NCBI GenBank assembly: GCA_903970385.1
Contig: CAJCIN010000175.1
Coordinates: forward strand, 1-44,195
Length of the DNA: 44,195 bases
Reading direction: 5' to 3'
DNA from: Rhodospirillales bacterium
Lineage (GTDB): Bacteria > Vulcanimicrobiota > Vulcanimicrobiia > Vulcanimicrobiales > Vulcanimicrobiaceae
In this document: positions 15,103 to 24,648 of the stretch, piece after piece
Layout: each line of letters begins with the position of its first letter
How positions within the stretch are numbered: the first letter of the stretch is position 1
Translations under genes and position numbers: made by a program
Notes under the pieces: model-generated
What the model saw: only the letters and a program-made list of their open reading frames with translations
Database searches by the model: none
Told to the model about the DNA's origin: nothing

Positions 15103-16350
15103 ATAAAGCGCGTCGTCGTAACGGGCATGGGCGCGGTGACGCCGCTCGGGAACTCGCGTGAGGAATTCTGGCAGGGCCTCATCGCCGGACGCAGCGGCGT
15201 CGCGCGCGTCACCGCGTTCGATGCGGAGGCCGCCGGTCTGCGCGCGCAGATCGCCGCCGAGGTCAAAGGGTTCGATCCGGATGCGATCCTCGGGCGGCGG
15301 GACGCGCGTCGCATGGATCGCTTCGCGCAGTTCGCCGCCGTCGCAGCGAAGGAGGCGATCGAGGACGCCGCTTTTCCCGAAGACAAGGCGCTGCGCGACG
15401 AGACGGCCGTCGTCGTCGCGAGCGGCATCGGCGGCATCATTACGATTCAAGACACGGTGACGAAGGCACGTGCCGCGGGCACGGCGAGCCGCATCACGCC
15501 GTTCTTCATCCCGATGTTGATGAGCAACGCTGCGCCCGCGCAGATCTCGATGCGGTACGGCTTTCGCGGGCCGATGTTCGCCGTCTCGAGCGCGTGCGCG
15601 AGTTCGAACGATGCGCTCGGCGTCGCGTTCGACATGATCGTGCACGGCAAGGCGCGCGCCGTCATTTCCGGCGGCTCGGAAGCGACGATCACGGACGTCG
15701 CGATGGGCGGCTTCGATTCGATGAAAGCCCTCTCGACGCGCAACGCGGAGCCGGAACGCGCGAGCCGTCCCTTCGATCGCGAACGCGACGGTTTCGTGCT
15801 CGCCGAAGGCGGCGCGATCGTCGTGCTCGAGGAGCTCGAACTCGCGCGCTCGCGCGGCGCGCGCATCTACGCGGAATTGCTCGGCTACGGCCAATCGGCG
15901 GATGCGTACGATCTCGTGGCCGTCGATCCCGACGGCGGCGGCGTCGAACTCGCGCTTCGGCGGCTGTTCAGGTGCGCCGGTATTTCCCCGAGCGACGTCG
16001 ATTACGTCAACGCCCACGCCACCTCGACGCCGATCGGCGATCCGGCGGAGTCGCAGGCGCTCGGCCGCGTGATCGGCGCGAACGGTCACAAGTTCGCCGT
16101 GAGCTCGACGAAGAGCATGCACGGTCACGCGCTCGGTGCCGCGAGTGCGATCGAGGGCGTCGCGACGATCCTCACCATCCAGAACGGCATCATCCCGCCC
16201 ACGATCAACTACGAGAATCCGGATCCCGCGTGCACCCTCGATTGCGTTCCGAACGTCGCGCGCAAAGCGGACGTCAACATCGCGATCTCGAGTTCGTTCG
16301 GATTCGGCGGCCACAACAGCGTCGTCGCGTTCGGAAAGTACACCGGTTGA
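15103..16350 (+). CDS. fabF: Beta-ketoacyl-ACP synthase II FabF (apparent ATA start)
   Basis: Elongates acyl-ACP with malonyl-ACP in fatty-acid synthesis. The 415-residue thiolase-fold enzyme has the catalytic triad Cys165 in AVSSACASS, His305 in VNAHATSTPIGD and His342 in KSMHGHALGAA, plus the C-terminal SSSFGFGGHN. The first ATG (15127) would begin at MGAVTPLG and drop strand 1. The frame upstream reads KRVVVTG, exactly the family N-terminus, preceded by ATA at 15103 and no ATG, GTG or TTG. I place the start at that ATA by inference. It heads the fabF-rnc-smc-purH string; no acpP is adjacent. Confidence 0.95.
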   Translation: MKRVVVTGMGAVTPLGNSREEFWQGLIAGRSGVARVTAFDAEAAGLRAQIAAEVKGFDPDAILGRRDARRMDRFAQFAAVAAKEAIEDAAFPEDKALRDETAVVVASGIGGIITIQDTVTKARAAGTASRITPFFIPMLMSNAAPAQISMRYGFRGPMFAVSSACASSNDALGVAFDMIVHGKARAVISGGSEATITDVAMGGFDSMKALSTRNAEPERASRPFDRERDGFVLAEGGAIVVLEELELARSRGARIYAELLGYGQSADAYDLVAVDPDGGGVELALRRLFRCAGISPSDVDYVNAHATSTPIGDPAESQALGRVIGANGHKFAVSSTKSMHGHALGAASAIEGVATILTIQNGIIPPTINYENPDPACTLDCVPNVARKADVNIAISSSFGFGGHNSVVAFGKYTG

Positions 16351-16353
16351 TCG

Positions 16354-17142
16354 ATGGCGGGTGAGGCGCGCCGGCGCCGCATGCGCGCGCTGCTCGCCGT
16401 CGCGGGCGTCCCGCGCGCGGCGACGGCTCCGAACGCGCTCGTCGACGCGTTCGACGCCGCGTTCGTTCACGAAAGCGCAGCGCGAGAACGGCTCGCCCCG
16501 CGTTCCAACGAGCGTCTCGAATTTCTCGGCGATGCGATCCTGGGTTTCGTCGTGGCGCGATCGCTGTGCGAACGCTATCCCGATGCGACGGAAGGCGAAC
16601 TCGCGCTACGCAAGTCGTCGCTCGTCTCCGACACGGCGCTCGCGGCGACGGCCGAGCGGCTCGGGTTCGATCCGTTGCTCCTGCTCGGCGCCGGGCTCGC
16701 GAATCTTCCGTTCGCGCGTCACCGCTCCGCGCTCGCCGATGCGTTCGAAGCGTTTCTCGCCGTCTTGCACCGCGAGTGCGGTCTCGAACGCGTCGAAGCG
16801 TTCGTGATGCGCGAACACGTCGCCGAGCGCGAGCGTCTCGGCGGCGCGATCGACGATCCGAAGACGATGCTCCAGGAGTGGTCGCAGCGGCGCTTCGCGA
16901 CGGTGCCCGCGTACGAAGAGCGCTTCGAGGGTCCGGATCACGAGCGCACGTTCTTCGCCGACGTGCTGGTCGCGGACGTACGCGCGAGCGGAAGCGGGCC
17001 GTCGAAGAAAGAGGCGCAACGCGCGGCCGCCGCCGCGGCGCTCGCGCTGCTCGGAGAGCGCTACGACGACGTGGCGCCGCGCGCGCTTTCGGCCGCGCGG
17101 AAGCCACGGCGGCAGGTCGCGGCGAAGAGGGTCCGGTCGTGA
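16354..17142 (+). CDS. rnc: Ribonuclease III
   Basis: Cuts double-stranded RNA in rRNA maturation and decay. The 262-residue product has the RNase III domain with signature NERLEFLGDAILGFVV, the second acidic site DAFEAFLAVL, and a dsRNA-binding domain from DDPKTMLQEWSQRRF through GPSKKEAQRAAAAAAL. An arginine-rich tail of about 25 residues follows. ATG 16354 lies three bases after the fabF stop. The rnc-smc order is common in bacteria. Confidence 0.97.
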   Translation: MAGEARRRRMRALLAVAGVPRAATAPNALVDAFDAAFVHESAARERLAPRSNERLEFLGDAILGFVVARSLCERYPDATEGELALRKSSLVSDTALAATAERLGFDPLLLLGAGLANLPFARHRSALADAFEAFLAVLHRECGLERVEAFVMREHVAERERLGGAIDDPKTMLQEWSQRRFATVPAYEERFEGPDHERTFFADVLVADVRASGSGPSKKEAQRAAAAAALALLGERYDDVAPRALSAARKPRRQVAAKRVRS

Positions 17143-20100
17143 AGCTCAAATCGCTGCGCATCTTCGGATTCAAGACGTTCGCCGAGCAGACGGGCCTCGC
17201 GTTCGAGCCCGGGATCACCGCACTCGTCGGGCCGAACGGGTCGGGCAAATCGAACCTCGTCGACGCGATCCGCTGGGTGCTCGGCGAGCAGAGTCAGAAA
17301 TCGCTGCGCTCGAACAAGCTGGAAGACGTGATCTTCGCGGGCAACGAGCGGCGCAAACCGCTCGGCATGGCCGAGGTCGCGCTGACGTTCGACAACGCGG
17401 ACGGCGCGCTGAAGATCGACGCGACCGAAGTGCAGATCACGCGCCGAGCGTACCGCGCGGGCGAGAGCGAATTCTTCATCAACCGGCAGAGCGTGCGGTT
17501 GCGCGACGTGGTCGAGCTCCTGATGGGGACGGGGCTCGGACCGGGCTCGTACGCGATCGTCTCGCAGGGGCAGATCGACGCGATCCTCGCCGCGAAGCCC
17601 GCCGATCGCCGCGGGCTCTTCGAGGAGACCGCCGGCATCAACAAGTTCCTCGCGCGCAAGAACGAGTCGTTGCGCCGGCTCGAGCAGACCGAACAGAACG
17701 GGATCCGCGTGAACGATCTCGTGCAAGAGATCGTCGCGCGCGTCCCGGAGCTCGAAACCCAGGCGCGCCGCGCGCGGCGCTATCGCAAAGCGTCCGCGCG
17801 TTCGCGCGATCTCGAGATCCTGTCGTACCTGCGCGCCGGCGCGTCGCGCCGCGACGAGCGTCTGCGACTGCAGGCCGACGTCGAAAAGCTCGACGTGGAA
17901 CGCACCGCCGCCGCGGCGAGGGCGGCGACGCTCGAAGCGGAGCTCACGGCGCTGCGCACCGATATCTACGGTCGCGAACGCACGCTCGAAACGCTGCGCG
18001 CCGAGGCGACCGCCGCTCGCGCCGAGCGCGCCGAGTTCGAAGCGCAGCTCGCCGCCATGACGGCCCGGCGTGAGGCACTCGACGGGCAGTCGTCGCAGAT
18101 CACGGACGATCGTGAACGAGCCGAAGCGGAGCTCGCCGACCTGCGCGCGTCCGTCGCGTCGCTCGAGAGCGAGATCGCGCCGAGGACGCTCGAGCTCGAA
18201 CGGCACCGGGATCGCGAACGTCAGGCGCAGGAAGCGCTCGCCCTCGGGCGCGGCGCGCTCGACGAAATCTTCGCGGCGCTACGTGAGGCCGAGGCATCGG
18301 CGGCGGCCGCCGCCGCGAGCGAGGCGGAGCGCCGTGCGCAATACCAGGCCGCCCTGTCGACGCACGATCGTTTGGAGCGCGAGGCGTTCGCGCTGCGCGA
18401 GGACGCGTCGCGCCGGAGCGAACGCGCGGCATCGTGCGAGCGCGAAGCGGATGCCGCGCACGAGGAGCGAGCCGCGCTCGAAGATCGCGTGGCGGCGGCG
18501 CGCGCCGTCGCGGCGCACGCCGACGAACGCGTGACGGCGGCCGCGCAGGCGCTCGCGGACGGCCAAGCCGCCTATCGCGCCGCGACGAGCGAACTCGCGA
18601 GCGCCGAAGCGCGCTTGCACACGATCGAAGAACTGGAAGCGAACCTCGAGGGTCACGTGCCGGGCACGCGCGCGATTCTCGAAGCGCACAAGCGCGGCGA
18701 GTTCGCCGGCATCCACGGCGTCGTTTCGAATCTGATCCGCGTCGACGAGCAGTACGCGCGCGCGCTCGACATCGCGTTCGGCGCGTCGCTCTCGAACATC
18801 GTCACCGAACGTGCGGAAGACGCGGAGCGCGCGATCGCGTACCTGCGTTCGCGCGAGGCGGGCCGCGCGACGTTTCTCCCGCTCGACACGCTCGGCAATC
18901 GTGCGGGACGCGGCGCGAACGAGGTCCCGCGTGCGGACGGCGTCATCGGGTACGCGCACGCGCTCGTCGAGCCGGCGGAGCCGCGGTATGCGGGCATCGT
19001 GTCGTTTCTCGTCGGCCGCATCCTCGTCGTCGAAACGCTCGAGGTCGGCGTGAAGCTCGTGCGCGGGCAAGGTTTTCGCGATGCGATCGTCACGCTCGAC
19101 GGCGACGAGATCCGCGGCGGCGGAGCGATGACGGGCGGCCGGTACAAACGCGAACGTTCGATCCTCTCCCGCCGCGCGCAAGCGCGCACGCTCTCCGAAG
19201 CGTTGCCGGCGCTCCGCGATCGTCTCGAGGCGGCGCAGCGCGCGACGACCACGGCGCACGAGGAGAGCGCGGCCGCGACGCGCGAGCGCGACGACGCTCA
19301 GCGCATCGCGAGCGAGCTCGCCGTCGCGCTGCGGGACGCGAGCGCACGCGTCGATACGTTGACGGTCGAACGCGATCGTCTGCACGCGGAAATCGCCGCG
19401 ATGCTCGAGCGTGCCGCCGAACGGGATCGCGAAACGGCCGCGGCGCGCGAGCGGCTGACCGCGCTCGACCGGCCCGCGACCGATCCCGCGACCGCGTCCG
19501 CCGAACGCGAACGTCTCGAAGCGTCGCTCGCGGAGGCGCGCGACACGATCGCGCGCGCGCAGGCTGCCGAGCGCGGCATCTCGGGCGACATCGCGAGCGC
19601 GCGCGAAGCGGTCGCGTCGCTCGTCGCGCGGCGCGACGGCGCCGCCGCGCGCATCGGGCTGCTCGACGCGAACCGCGAGCGTGCGGCGCACGCGCGCGAG
19701 TCGATGCGTGCCGAACTCGCCGCGCTCGGCGAACGCATCGAAGCCACGGAACGCGAGCTCGCGGCCGCGCGCGGCCGCGTGTCGGACGTCGACGCGCGGC
19801 ACGAGGCGTTGCGGGACGAGAGCGACGAGCGGCACGCGCGTTCGCAAGCGCTGGATGCGGACGTCCGCATCGCCCGGAGCGCCGAGCGCGAAGCGGGATC
19901 GGCGAGCGAAGGCGGCCGACTGCGGCTCGCCGAGATCGACGCGGAACTCGGCATGCTCGCCGCCACGTTCGCGCAGAATCCGGCGACCGCGGACGAATGC
20001 GCCGACGTGGAAGCGCGTTATGCGAACGAGCAGGGCGACTTCCAGAGCGAGCTGCTCCGGCTGCGCGACGAGCTCGCGCGGTTGCAGAACGTGAATCTGA

Positions 20101-20723
20101 ACGCGGAAGCGGAGATCGAAGAGCTCGCGGAGCGCGAACGCTTCTTGCGCGAGCAACTCGAGGATCTCTCGCGCGCGCGAGAGACGCTGCTCGCGTCGAT
20201 CCGCGAGATCGAGGCGTCGTCCCAAGAGCAGTTCAACGCGACGTTCGCACTCGTCAAGGACGCCTTCGAACACGTCTACGCGCGGCTCTTTCCGGGCGGC
20301 GAAGCGAAGATGTGGCAGACCGACGCGCACGATCTCTCGGCGACGGGCATCGAGATCTCGGTGCAGCCGCCGGGCAAGAAGATGATGTCGCTCACGGCGC
20401 TCTCCGGCGGCGAACGCGCGATGGCCGCCTCCGCACTGATCTTCGCGCTGATCCGCGTGAAGCCGTCGCCGTTCTATCTGCTCGACGAGGTGGACGCCGC
20501 GCTCGACGATGCGAACGTCGAGCGGTTTTCGAGCCTCGTACGCGAGGTCGGTTCGAGCGCGCAACTCCTCATCGTGACGCACAACAAGAAGACGATGGAG
20601 CTCGCGGCGCGCATGTACGGCGTCACGATGCGGGAACCGGGGATCTCGAGCGTGATCTCCGCCGACCTCACGCCCGGTGCGGTCGAGACGGATGCCGCAC
20701 CGGAACCCGCTTTTGCCGGCTGA
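17139..20723 (+). CDS. smc: Chromosome partition protein Smc
   Basis: The 1194-residue condensin ATPase that compacts and segregates the chromosome. The head has Walker A GPNGSGKSN near residue 32 and LRSNKLEDVIFAG. Long coiled coils flank a hinge at about 510-660 (LEGHVPGTRAILEAH, GIHGVVSNLIRV, GGGAMTGGRYK). The C-terminal head has signature LSGGERAMAASALIFAL and Walker B FYLLDEVDAALDDANV. GTG overlaps the rnc stop (GTGA). Length is normal for the family. Confidence 0.98.
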   Translation: MKLKSLRIFGFKTFAEQTGLAFEPGITALVGPNGSGKSNLVDAIRWVLGEQSQKSLRSNKLEDVIFAGNERRKPLGMAEVALTFDNADGALKIDATEVQITRRAYRAGESEFFINRQSVRLRDVVELLMGTGLGPGSYAIVSQGQIDAILAAKPADRRGLFEETAGINKFLARKNESLRRLEQTEQNGIRVNDLVQEIVARVPELETQARRARRYRKASARSRDLEILSYLRAGASRRDERLRLQADVEKLDVERTAAAARAATLEAELTALRTDIYGRERTLETLRAEATAARAERAEFEAQLAAMTARREALDGQSSQITDDRERAEAELADLRASVASLESEIAPRTLELERHRDRERQAQEALALGRGALDEIFAALREAEASAAAAAASEAERRAQYQAALSTHDRLEREAFALREDASRRSERAASCEREADAAHEERAALEDRVAAARAVAAHADERVTAAAQALADGQAAYRAATSELASAEARLHTIEELEANLEGHVPGTRAILEAHKRGEFAGIHGVVSNLIRVDEQYARALDIAFGASLSNIVTERAEDAERAIAYLRSREAGRATFLPLDTLGNRAGRGANEVPRADGVIGYAHALVEPAEPRYAGIVSFLVGRILVVETLEVGVKLVRGQGFRDAIVTLDGDEIRGGGAMTGGRYKRERSILSRRAQARTLSEALPALRDRLEAAQRATTTAHEESAAATRERDDAQRIASELAVALRDASARVDTLTVERDRLHAEIAAMLERAAERDRETAAARERLTALDRPATDPATASAERERLEASLAEARDTIARAQAAERGISGDIASAREAVASLVARRDGAAARIGLLDANRERAAHARESMRAELAALGERIEATERELAAARGRVSDVDARHEALRDESDERHARSQALDADVRIARSAEREAGSASEGGRLRLAEIDAELGMLAATFAQNPATADECADVEARYANEQGDFQSELLRLRDELARLQNVNLNAEAEIEELAERERFLREQLEDLSRARETLLASIREIEASSQEQFNATFALVKDAFEHVYARLFPGGEAKMWQTDAHDLSATGIEISVQPPGKKMMSLTALSGGERAMAASALIFALIRVKPSPFYLLDEVDAALDDANVERFSSLVREVGSSAQLLIVTHNKKTMELAARMYGVTMREPGISSVISADLTPGAVETDAAPEPAFAG

Positions 20724-22266
20724 GACGACGCTGCCCGAGGCGGCGTTGTTTTCGGTGTACGATCGCACGGGCGTCGTCGAACTCGCGCATGCCGTCGCCG
20801 CGGCCGGCATGCCGATCTACGCGACGGGCGGAACGCGCGCACACCTGCGCGAGCACGGCATCGACGCGCTCGACGTCGGCGAGCTCACGGGTTTTCCGTC
20901 GCTGTTCGACGGACGCGTGAAAACCTTGCACCCGCGCGTGTTCGGCGCGATCTTGAGCGATCGTGAGAATCCCGCGCACCGCGCGGAAGCGCTCGCTCAC
21001 GGCGTGCCGGCCATCTCGCTCGTCGTGGTCAACCTCTATCCGTTCGAGGCGACGGTCGCGCGCGACGGTGCGACGCTCGAGGAAGCGATCGAGCAGATCG
21101 ACATCGGCGGCGTCGCGCTCCTGCGCGCGGCCGCGAAGAACTTCGATCACGTCTGCGTGCTCAGCGATCCGAGTCAATACGCGTCGTATCGCGAGAACGC
21201 GGGAGCGGTGGATCGTGCGAAACGCAGACGTCTCGCGACGCGCGCGTTCGAACGCACCGCGGAATACGATTCGTCGATCGCGCGCTATCTCGAGGCCGGG
21301 CTGCTCGCGAGCGAGCTGCCCGGGTCGCTCGCGCTCACGATCCCGCTCGCATCGCCGCTGCGCTACGGCGAAAATCCGCAGTCGCGCGCGGCGTTCTATC
21401 TCGCGCGTGCCGACCGTCTCCCGGAACAGCTCGGCGGGAAAGCCCTGTCGTACAACAACATGCTCGATCTCGACGCGACGCTGCGGCTGCTCGTGCGCGA
21501 GGTGCCGGAGGCGCAGCGCGGCGTCGTCCGTTCGGCGATCGTGAAGCACACGGTGCCGTGCGGCGTCGCCGAGCGCGCGAGCGCGTTCGATTCCGTCTCC
21601 GCCACGCTCGCGGCGGACCCCGTGTCCGCGTACGGCGGCATCATCGCGCTCGACGGCACGGTCGACCTCGCGACCGCGGACGCGCTCGCCGAATTCTTTC
21701 TCGAGATCGTCGCGGCGCCCGCGTTCGACGACGACGCGCTCGCGCGTCTGCGACGCAAGAAGAATCTGCGCATCATCCGCTACGATCGCAAGTTGCCCGA
21801 GCGGCTCGCGGCCGAGCTGCGCGTGCGCAGCGCGCTCGGCGGCGTGCTCGCGGAAGACGACGATCCGGAAGCGGAGCCCGAAGTCTGGCGCGTCGTCTCG
21901 GCGCGGCAACCGACGGCCGGCGAATGGCGCGACGTGCGCTTCGCGTGGGACATCGTGCGTCACGTGAAGTCGAACGGCATCGTCGTCGCGCGCGACGCGA
22001 TCACGCGCGGCATCTGCGCCGGTCAGACGAACCGCGTCAGCGCCGTGCGGATCGCGTGCGAACGCGCGGGCGACGCCGCCGTCGGCGCCGCGTGCGCGAG
22101 CGACGGTTTCTTTCCGTTCGCCGACGGTCTCGAAGCCGCCGTCGAAGCCGGGTGCAGCGCCGTGATCGCGCCGCAGGGCTCGATACGCGACGCCGAAGTC
22201 ACGGCCGCGGCCGACCGGCTCGGCATCGCGCTCGTGTTCTCGTCGCACCGCTACTTCCTGCACTAG
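20692..22266 (+). CDS. purH: Bifunctional AICAR transformylase/IMP cyclohydrolase PurH
   Basis: Performs the last two steps of IMP synthesis. The 524-residue product has the N-terminal MGS-like cyclohydrolase domain (FSVYDRTGVVELA, TGGTRAHLREHG, RVKTLHPRVFGAIL, VVNLYPFE, IDIGGVALLRAAAKN). The transformylase domain has LRYGENPQSRAAFY, catalytic K285-H286 in AIVKHTVPCG, SAYGGIIALD and VKSNGIVVARD. ATG 20692 puts the start 32 bases inside smc, an unusually long overlap here. TTG codons a little downstream are possible. Confidence 0.97.
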   Translation: MPHRNPLLPAETTLPEAALFSVYDRTGVVELAHAVAAAGMPIYATGGTRAHLREHGIDALDVGELTGFPSLFDGRVKTLHPRVFGAILSDRENPAHRAEALAHGVPAISLVVVNLYPFEATVARDGATLEEAIEQIDIGGVALLRAAAKNFDHVCVLSDPSQYASYRENAGAVDRAKRRRLATRAFERTAEYDSSIARYLEAGLLASELPGSLALTIPLASPLRYGENPQSRAAFYLARADRLPEQLGGKALSYNNMLDLDATLRLLVREVPEAQRGVVRSAIVKHTVPCGVAERASAFDSVSATLAADPVSAYGGIIALDGTVDLATADALAEFFLEIVAAPAFDDDALARLRRKKNLRIIRYDRKLPERLAAELRVRSALGGVLAEDDDPEAEPEVWRVVSARQPTAGEWRDVRFAWDIVRHVKSNGIVVARDAITRGICAGQTNRVSAVRIACERAGDAAVGAACASDGFFPFADGLEAAVEAGCSAVIAPQGSIRDAEVTAAADRLGIALVFSSHRYFLH

Positions 22267-22268
22267 CG

Positions 22269-23123
22269 ATGCGCGCGCGAGCGAAGCGGGCCGGCGCCGG
22301 GGTCGAACCGTTTCTCGCGATGGTGCGCGGCAGCGGGCCGTCGGGCGACGCGTTTCCGTGGACCGTTCCGGCGTTGCACGCATTTCGCGAACTCCGGTTT
22401 CCGGCCGCCGTCACGTTCCTCATGGGCGAGAACGGGTGCGGCAAATCGACGTTGCTCGAAGCGCTCGCGATCGCGGCGGGGGCCGTCGCGGCGGGCGCGA
22501 TCGGACTCGCGAACGATCCGAGCTTCGCCGGTTCACGTGCGCTTGCGGAGACGCTCGCGCTCTCGAAGGCGCCGCGCCGTCCGCGCACGCGACTGCTCTT
22601 TCGCGCCGAGGACGCGCTCGGATTCCATCGGCGCGTCCGGGACGAGATGGACGAACTCGAGCGACTCGCGAGCGCGATCGACGAAGAAGCGCGCACGCTC
22701 GGCGACGTCGCCGGCGGCAAGCGGCGCGCGGCCGGCAACCTGCGCGGCGAACGCGCGCAACTCACGCGCGGCTACGGCGACGATCCGCACGCGCAATCGC
22801 ACGGCGAAGCGTTCGCGCGCATCCTCGATCGCCGGCTCGTTCCCGAGGGACTCTATTTTCTCGACGAACCCGAGACGCCGCTTTCGCCGACGCGCGTCCT
22901 CGCGTTGCTCGCGACGATTCGCGGGCACGCGCGCTCGGGCTCGCAGTTCGTCATCGCGACGCACTCGCCGATTCTCGCGGCGTTGCCGGACGCCGCGATC
23001 TATCTCATCGACGGCGCGCGCATCGCTCGGACGGCGTACGCCGATCTCGAGTCGATGCGCGTGACGCGCGATTTCTTGAACGCCCCCGAGCGCTACCTAC
23101 GGCATCTCGACGACGATCGCTGA
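22269..23123 (+). CDS. COG3910-like AAA/ABC-type ATPase
   Basis: A 284-residue ATPase with Walker A MGENGCGKSTLLEALA near residue 60, SHGEAF as the ABC-signature-like segment, Walker B GLYFLDEPETPLSP, and switch histidine FVIATHSPILAALP. The arrangement (LRFPAAVTFLMGENG start, SHGE, then LDEPE, then the THSPIL end) matches the soluble predicted ATPases of COG3910. The biological role of that group is not established. It follows purH by two bases and ends 10 bases before the convergent S53 stop. Confidence 0.85.
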   Translation: MRARAKRAGAGVEPFLAMVRGSGPSGDAFPWTVPALHAFRELRFPAAVTFLMGENGCGKSTLLEALAIAAGAVAAGAIGLANDPSFAGSRALAETLALSKAPRRPRTRLLFRAEDALGFHRRVRDEMDELERLASAIDEEARTLGDVAGGKRRAAGNLRGERAQLTRGYGDDPHAQSHGEAFARILDRRLVPEGLYFLDEPETPLSPTRVLALLATIRGHARSGSQFVIATHSPILAALPDAAIYLIDGARIARTAYADLESMRVTRDFLNAPERYLRHLDDDR

Positions 23124-23133
23124 GCGCTCGGCG

Positions 23134-24648
23134 CTAGCAGCCGTCCTGGACGGCGATCTGTTCGCCGATCGGCATCCCGAGGCCGGTCGCGTTGTCGTAG
23201 CCGGACTTCGCGGCATAGCTCGCCGAGACGCCGGGATACGAGATCGAACCGGACGTGACGTCGTGGAAACTGCTCGCCTTCTGATAGTAGACGCGATACA
23301 GATCCGGTAGACCCCAGCGCGAAGCGCCGCACTGCTGATCGATCTCGGCTTGCATCGCGGCGAACTCGGGCGCCGACCACGACGTGCCGCCGATACCCAT
23401 CCACGTGCCGCCGACGCGCACCGCGGCGGGGCCGAGCACCGACGCCGGTAACACGACGTCGGGCACGTTGCGCATCTTCGCGGAGGCCGCCGTCGAGACG
23501 ATGCCGGGCGCGTTCTGGTACGACGGAATCGTCCAGATCGCGCTGACGCCGCCGCCGGCCGAGCCGCTGCCGGACGACGTGTCGTTCCACGGCGCGGCGT
23601 GCTCGAGCTGCGCGTTCGCTTGCGCCGTCGTGGTTATCGGTTCTTGGAATTGCGACTCCGTACCGCCGACGGAGACGACGTAGGGATCCGAGGCCGGAGC
23701 CGACACGCCGGTTTCGAGCGTGCTGCCGGAATAGCAACCGGGACCGTCGTCGCCGGTGGATGCGACGATCGTGGTGCCGGTCGCCGCTGCTTCCTGCGCG
23801 ACCGAATCGACGGCGTCGTCGAACGACGGGTCCGCGTCCTCGCAGAGGCCGAACGACATGCTCACGACGTTCGCGCCGAGCGTTTGGACGCTGTAGTCGA
23901 GTGCCGAGAGGATGTCGACCGTGTCGAGCGACTTCGCTTCGACGACGTCGGTCGTCGCGTAGGGTGCGAGGCCGGCCGCGGTTTCCGTGTCGAGCGTGAT
24001 CTCGGTAACGTCCGAGGAGCCTGCGCTCGCGTTCACGCCGTCCGGCGCGATCGTGTGGACCACCGGCGTCGTCGGGAGCGAACTCACCGACCAGAAGGTC
24101 GAGAGATCCGACGCGGACGGGAACGCGTCGTTGACGATCGCGATCGTTTCGCCGGTGCCGGCGAAGCCGTACTGCGCGGGATAGCCGAAGGCGTTCGCGA
24201 TCGCGGTCGGGAGCCAGCCGCCCGTGCCGTTCGACGTGTTCGACGGGGCGACGCCGGCAGCACCGTTCAGCAGCATCGTCGCCGTGGGAGCCGGACCGGG
24301 AGCGATCGGCACCGGATTCGCGGGAGAACCGACCGGCGTCGCGGTTCCGGCGGCGGTCGGCGTCGCGACGGGCGTCGCCGTTGCGACGGGCGTCGCGGTC
24401 GCGACGGGCGTCGGGGTGGGCGACGCCGGTTTGGTCGCGACCGCGGTCGGCGTCGATGTCGGGCTCGAGGATTTCGGCGTCGCGGTCGACGTCGGCAACG
24501 GGGCCGCGCTCGCCGGTGCGATGCTCGGGTTCGGGTTGACGATCGGCGTCGAACCGCCGCCGCCGCCGCTGCACGCGCCGAGAGAGAGGGCGGCGACCGC
24601 GCAGCACGCGGCGCCGAGGCGGGCGAGGATCGAGGCGTTAGCGCGCAT
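23134..24648 (-). CDS. Sedolisin (S53) peptidase lipoprotein lacking its own propeptide
   Basis: 504 residues. The N-terminus has a lipobox (ALSLGAC, then SGGGGG) near residue 26. A low-complexity Pro/Thr/Ala linker of about 80 residues with TPVATATPVA repeats follows, then a full S53 catalytic domain. Catalytic E-x3-D is in DVTEITLDTE, the oxyanion Asp in VASTGDDGPG, and Ser in GGTSWSAPEF. The C-terminal calcium-site pattern is FHDVTSG and GYDNATGLGMP. This is an acid-active serine-carboxyl endopeptidase family, here held on the cell surface or outer membrane. The usual Pro_kuma_activ prodomain is missing from this chain and is encoded by the preceding gene, which overlaps by 11 bases. Confidence 0.93.
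   Translation of the reverse strand: MRANASILARLGAACCAVAALSLGACSGGGGGSTPIVNPNPSIAPASAAPLPTSTATPKSSSPTSTPTAVATKPASPTPTPVATATPVATATPVATPTAAGTATPVGSPANPVPIAPGPAPTATMLLNGAAGVAPSNTSNGTGGWLPTAIANAFGYPAQYGFAGTGETIAIVNDAFPSASDLSTFWSVSSLPTTPVVHTIAPDGVNASAGSSDVTEITLDTETAAGLAPYATTDVVEAKSLDTVDILSALDYSVQTLGANVVSMSFGLCEDADPSFDDAVDSVAQEAAATGTTIVASTGDDGPGCYSGSTLETGVSAPASDPYVVSVGGTESQFQEPITTTAQANAQLEHAAPWNDTSSGSGSAGGGVSAIWTIPSYQNAPGIVSTAASAKMRNVPDVVLPASVLGPAAVRVGGTWMGIGGTSWSAPEFAAMQAEIDQQCGASRWGLPDLYRVYYQKASSFHDVTSGSISYPGVSASYAAKSGYDNATGLGMPIGEQIAVQDGC
24362..24415. repeat. 18-base tandem repeat coding the S53 linker
   Basis: Three successive 18-base units of the type GTCGCGACGGGCGTCGCC, differing at a few positions, encode the repeated TPVATA of the peptidase linker. 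Such in-frame units can expand or shrink by slippage and so change linker length without breaking the gene. Confidence 0.8.

Noticed and set aside
14708-15106. Plus-strand frame of about 130 codons across the repeats
   Set aside because: It consists of translated repeat units (PASAGSG, NGGPCRPV) and basic noise. The repeat is non-coding elsewhere and is read in more than one frame.
18279-20810. Long minus-strand frame opposite smc
   Set aside because: The Smc protein on the plus strand has every expected motif; the antisense product is low-complexity Arg/Glu/Ala sequence.
24362-24415. Short direct repeats that might suggest a CRISPR array
   Set aside because: The 18-base units are contiguous, have no spacers and encode an in-frame TPVATA linker.
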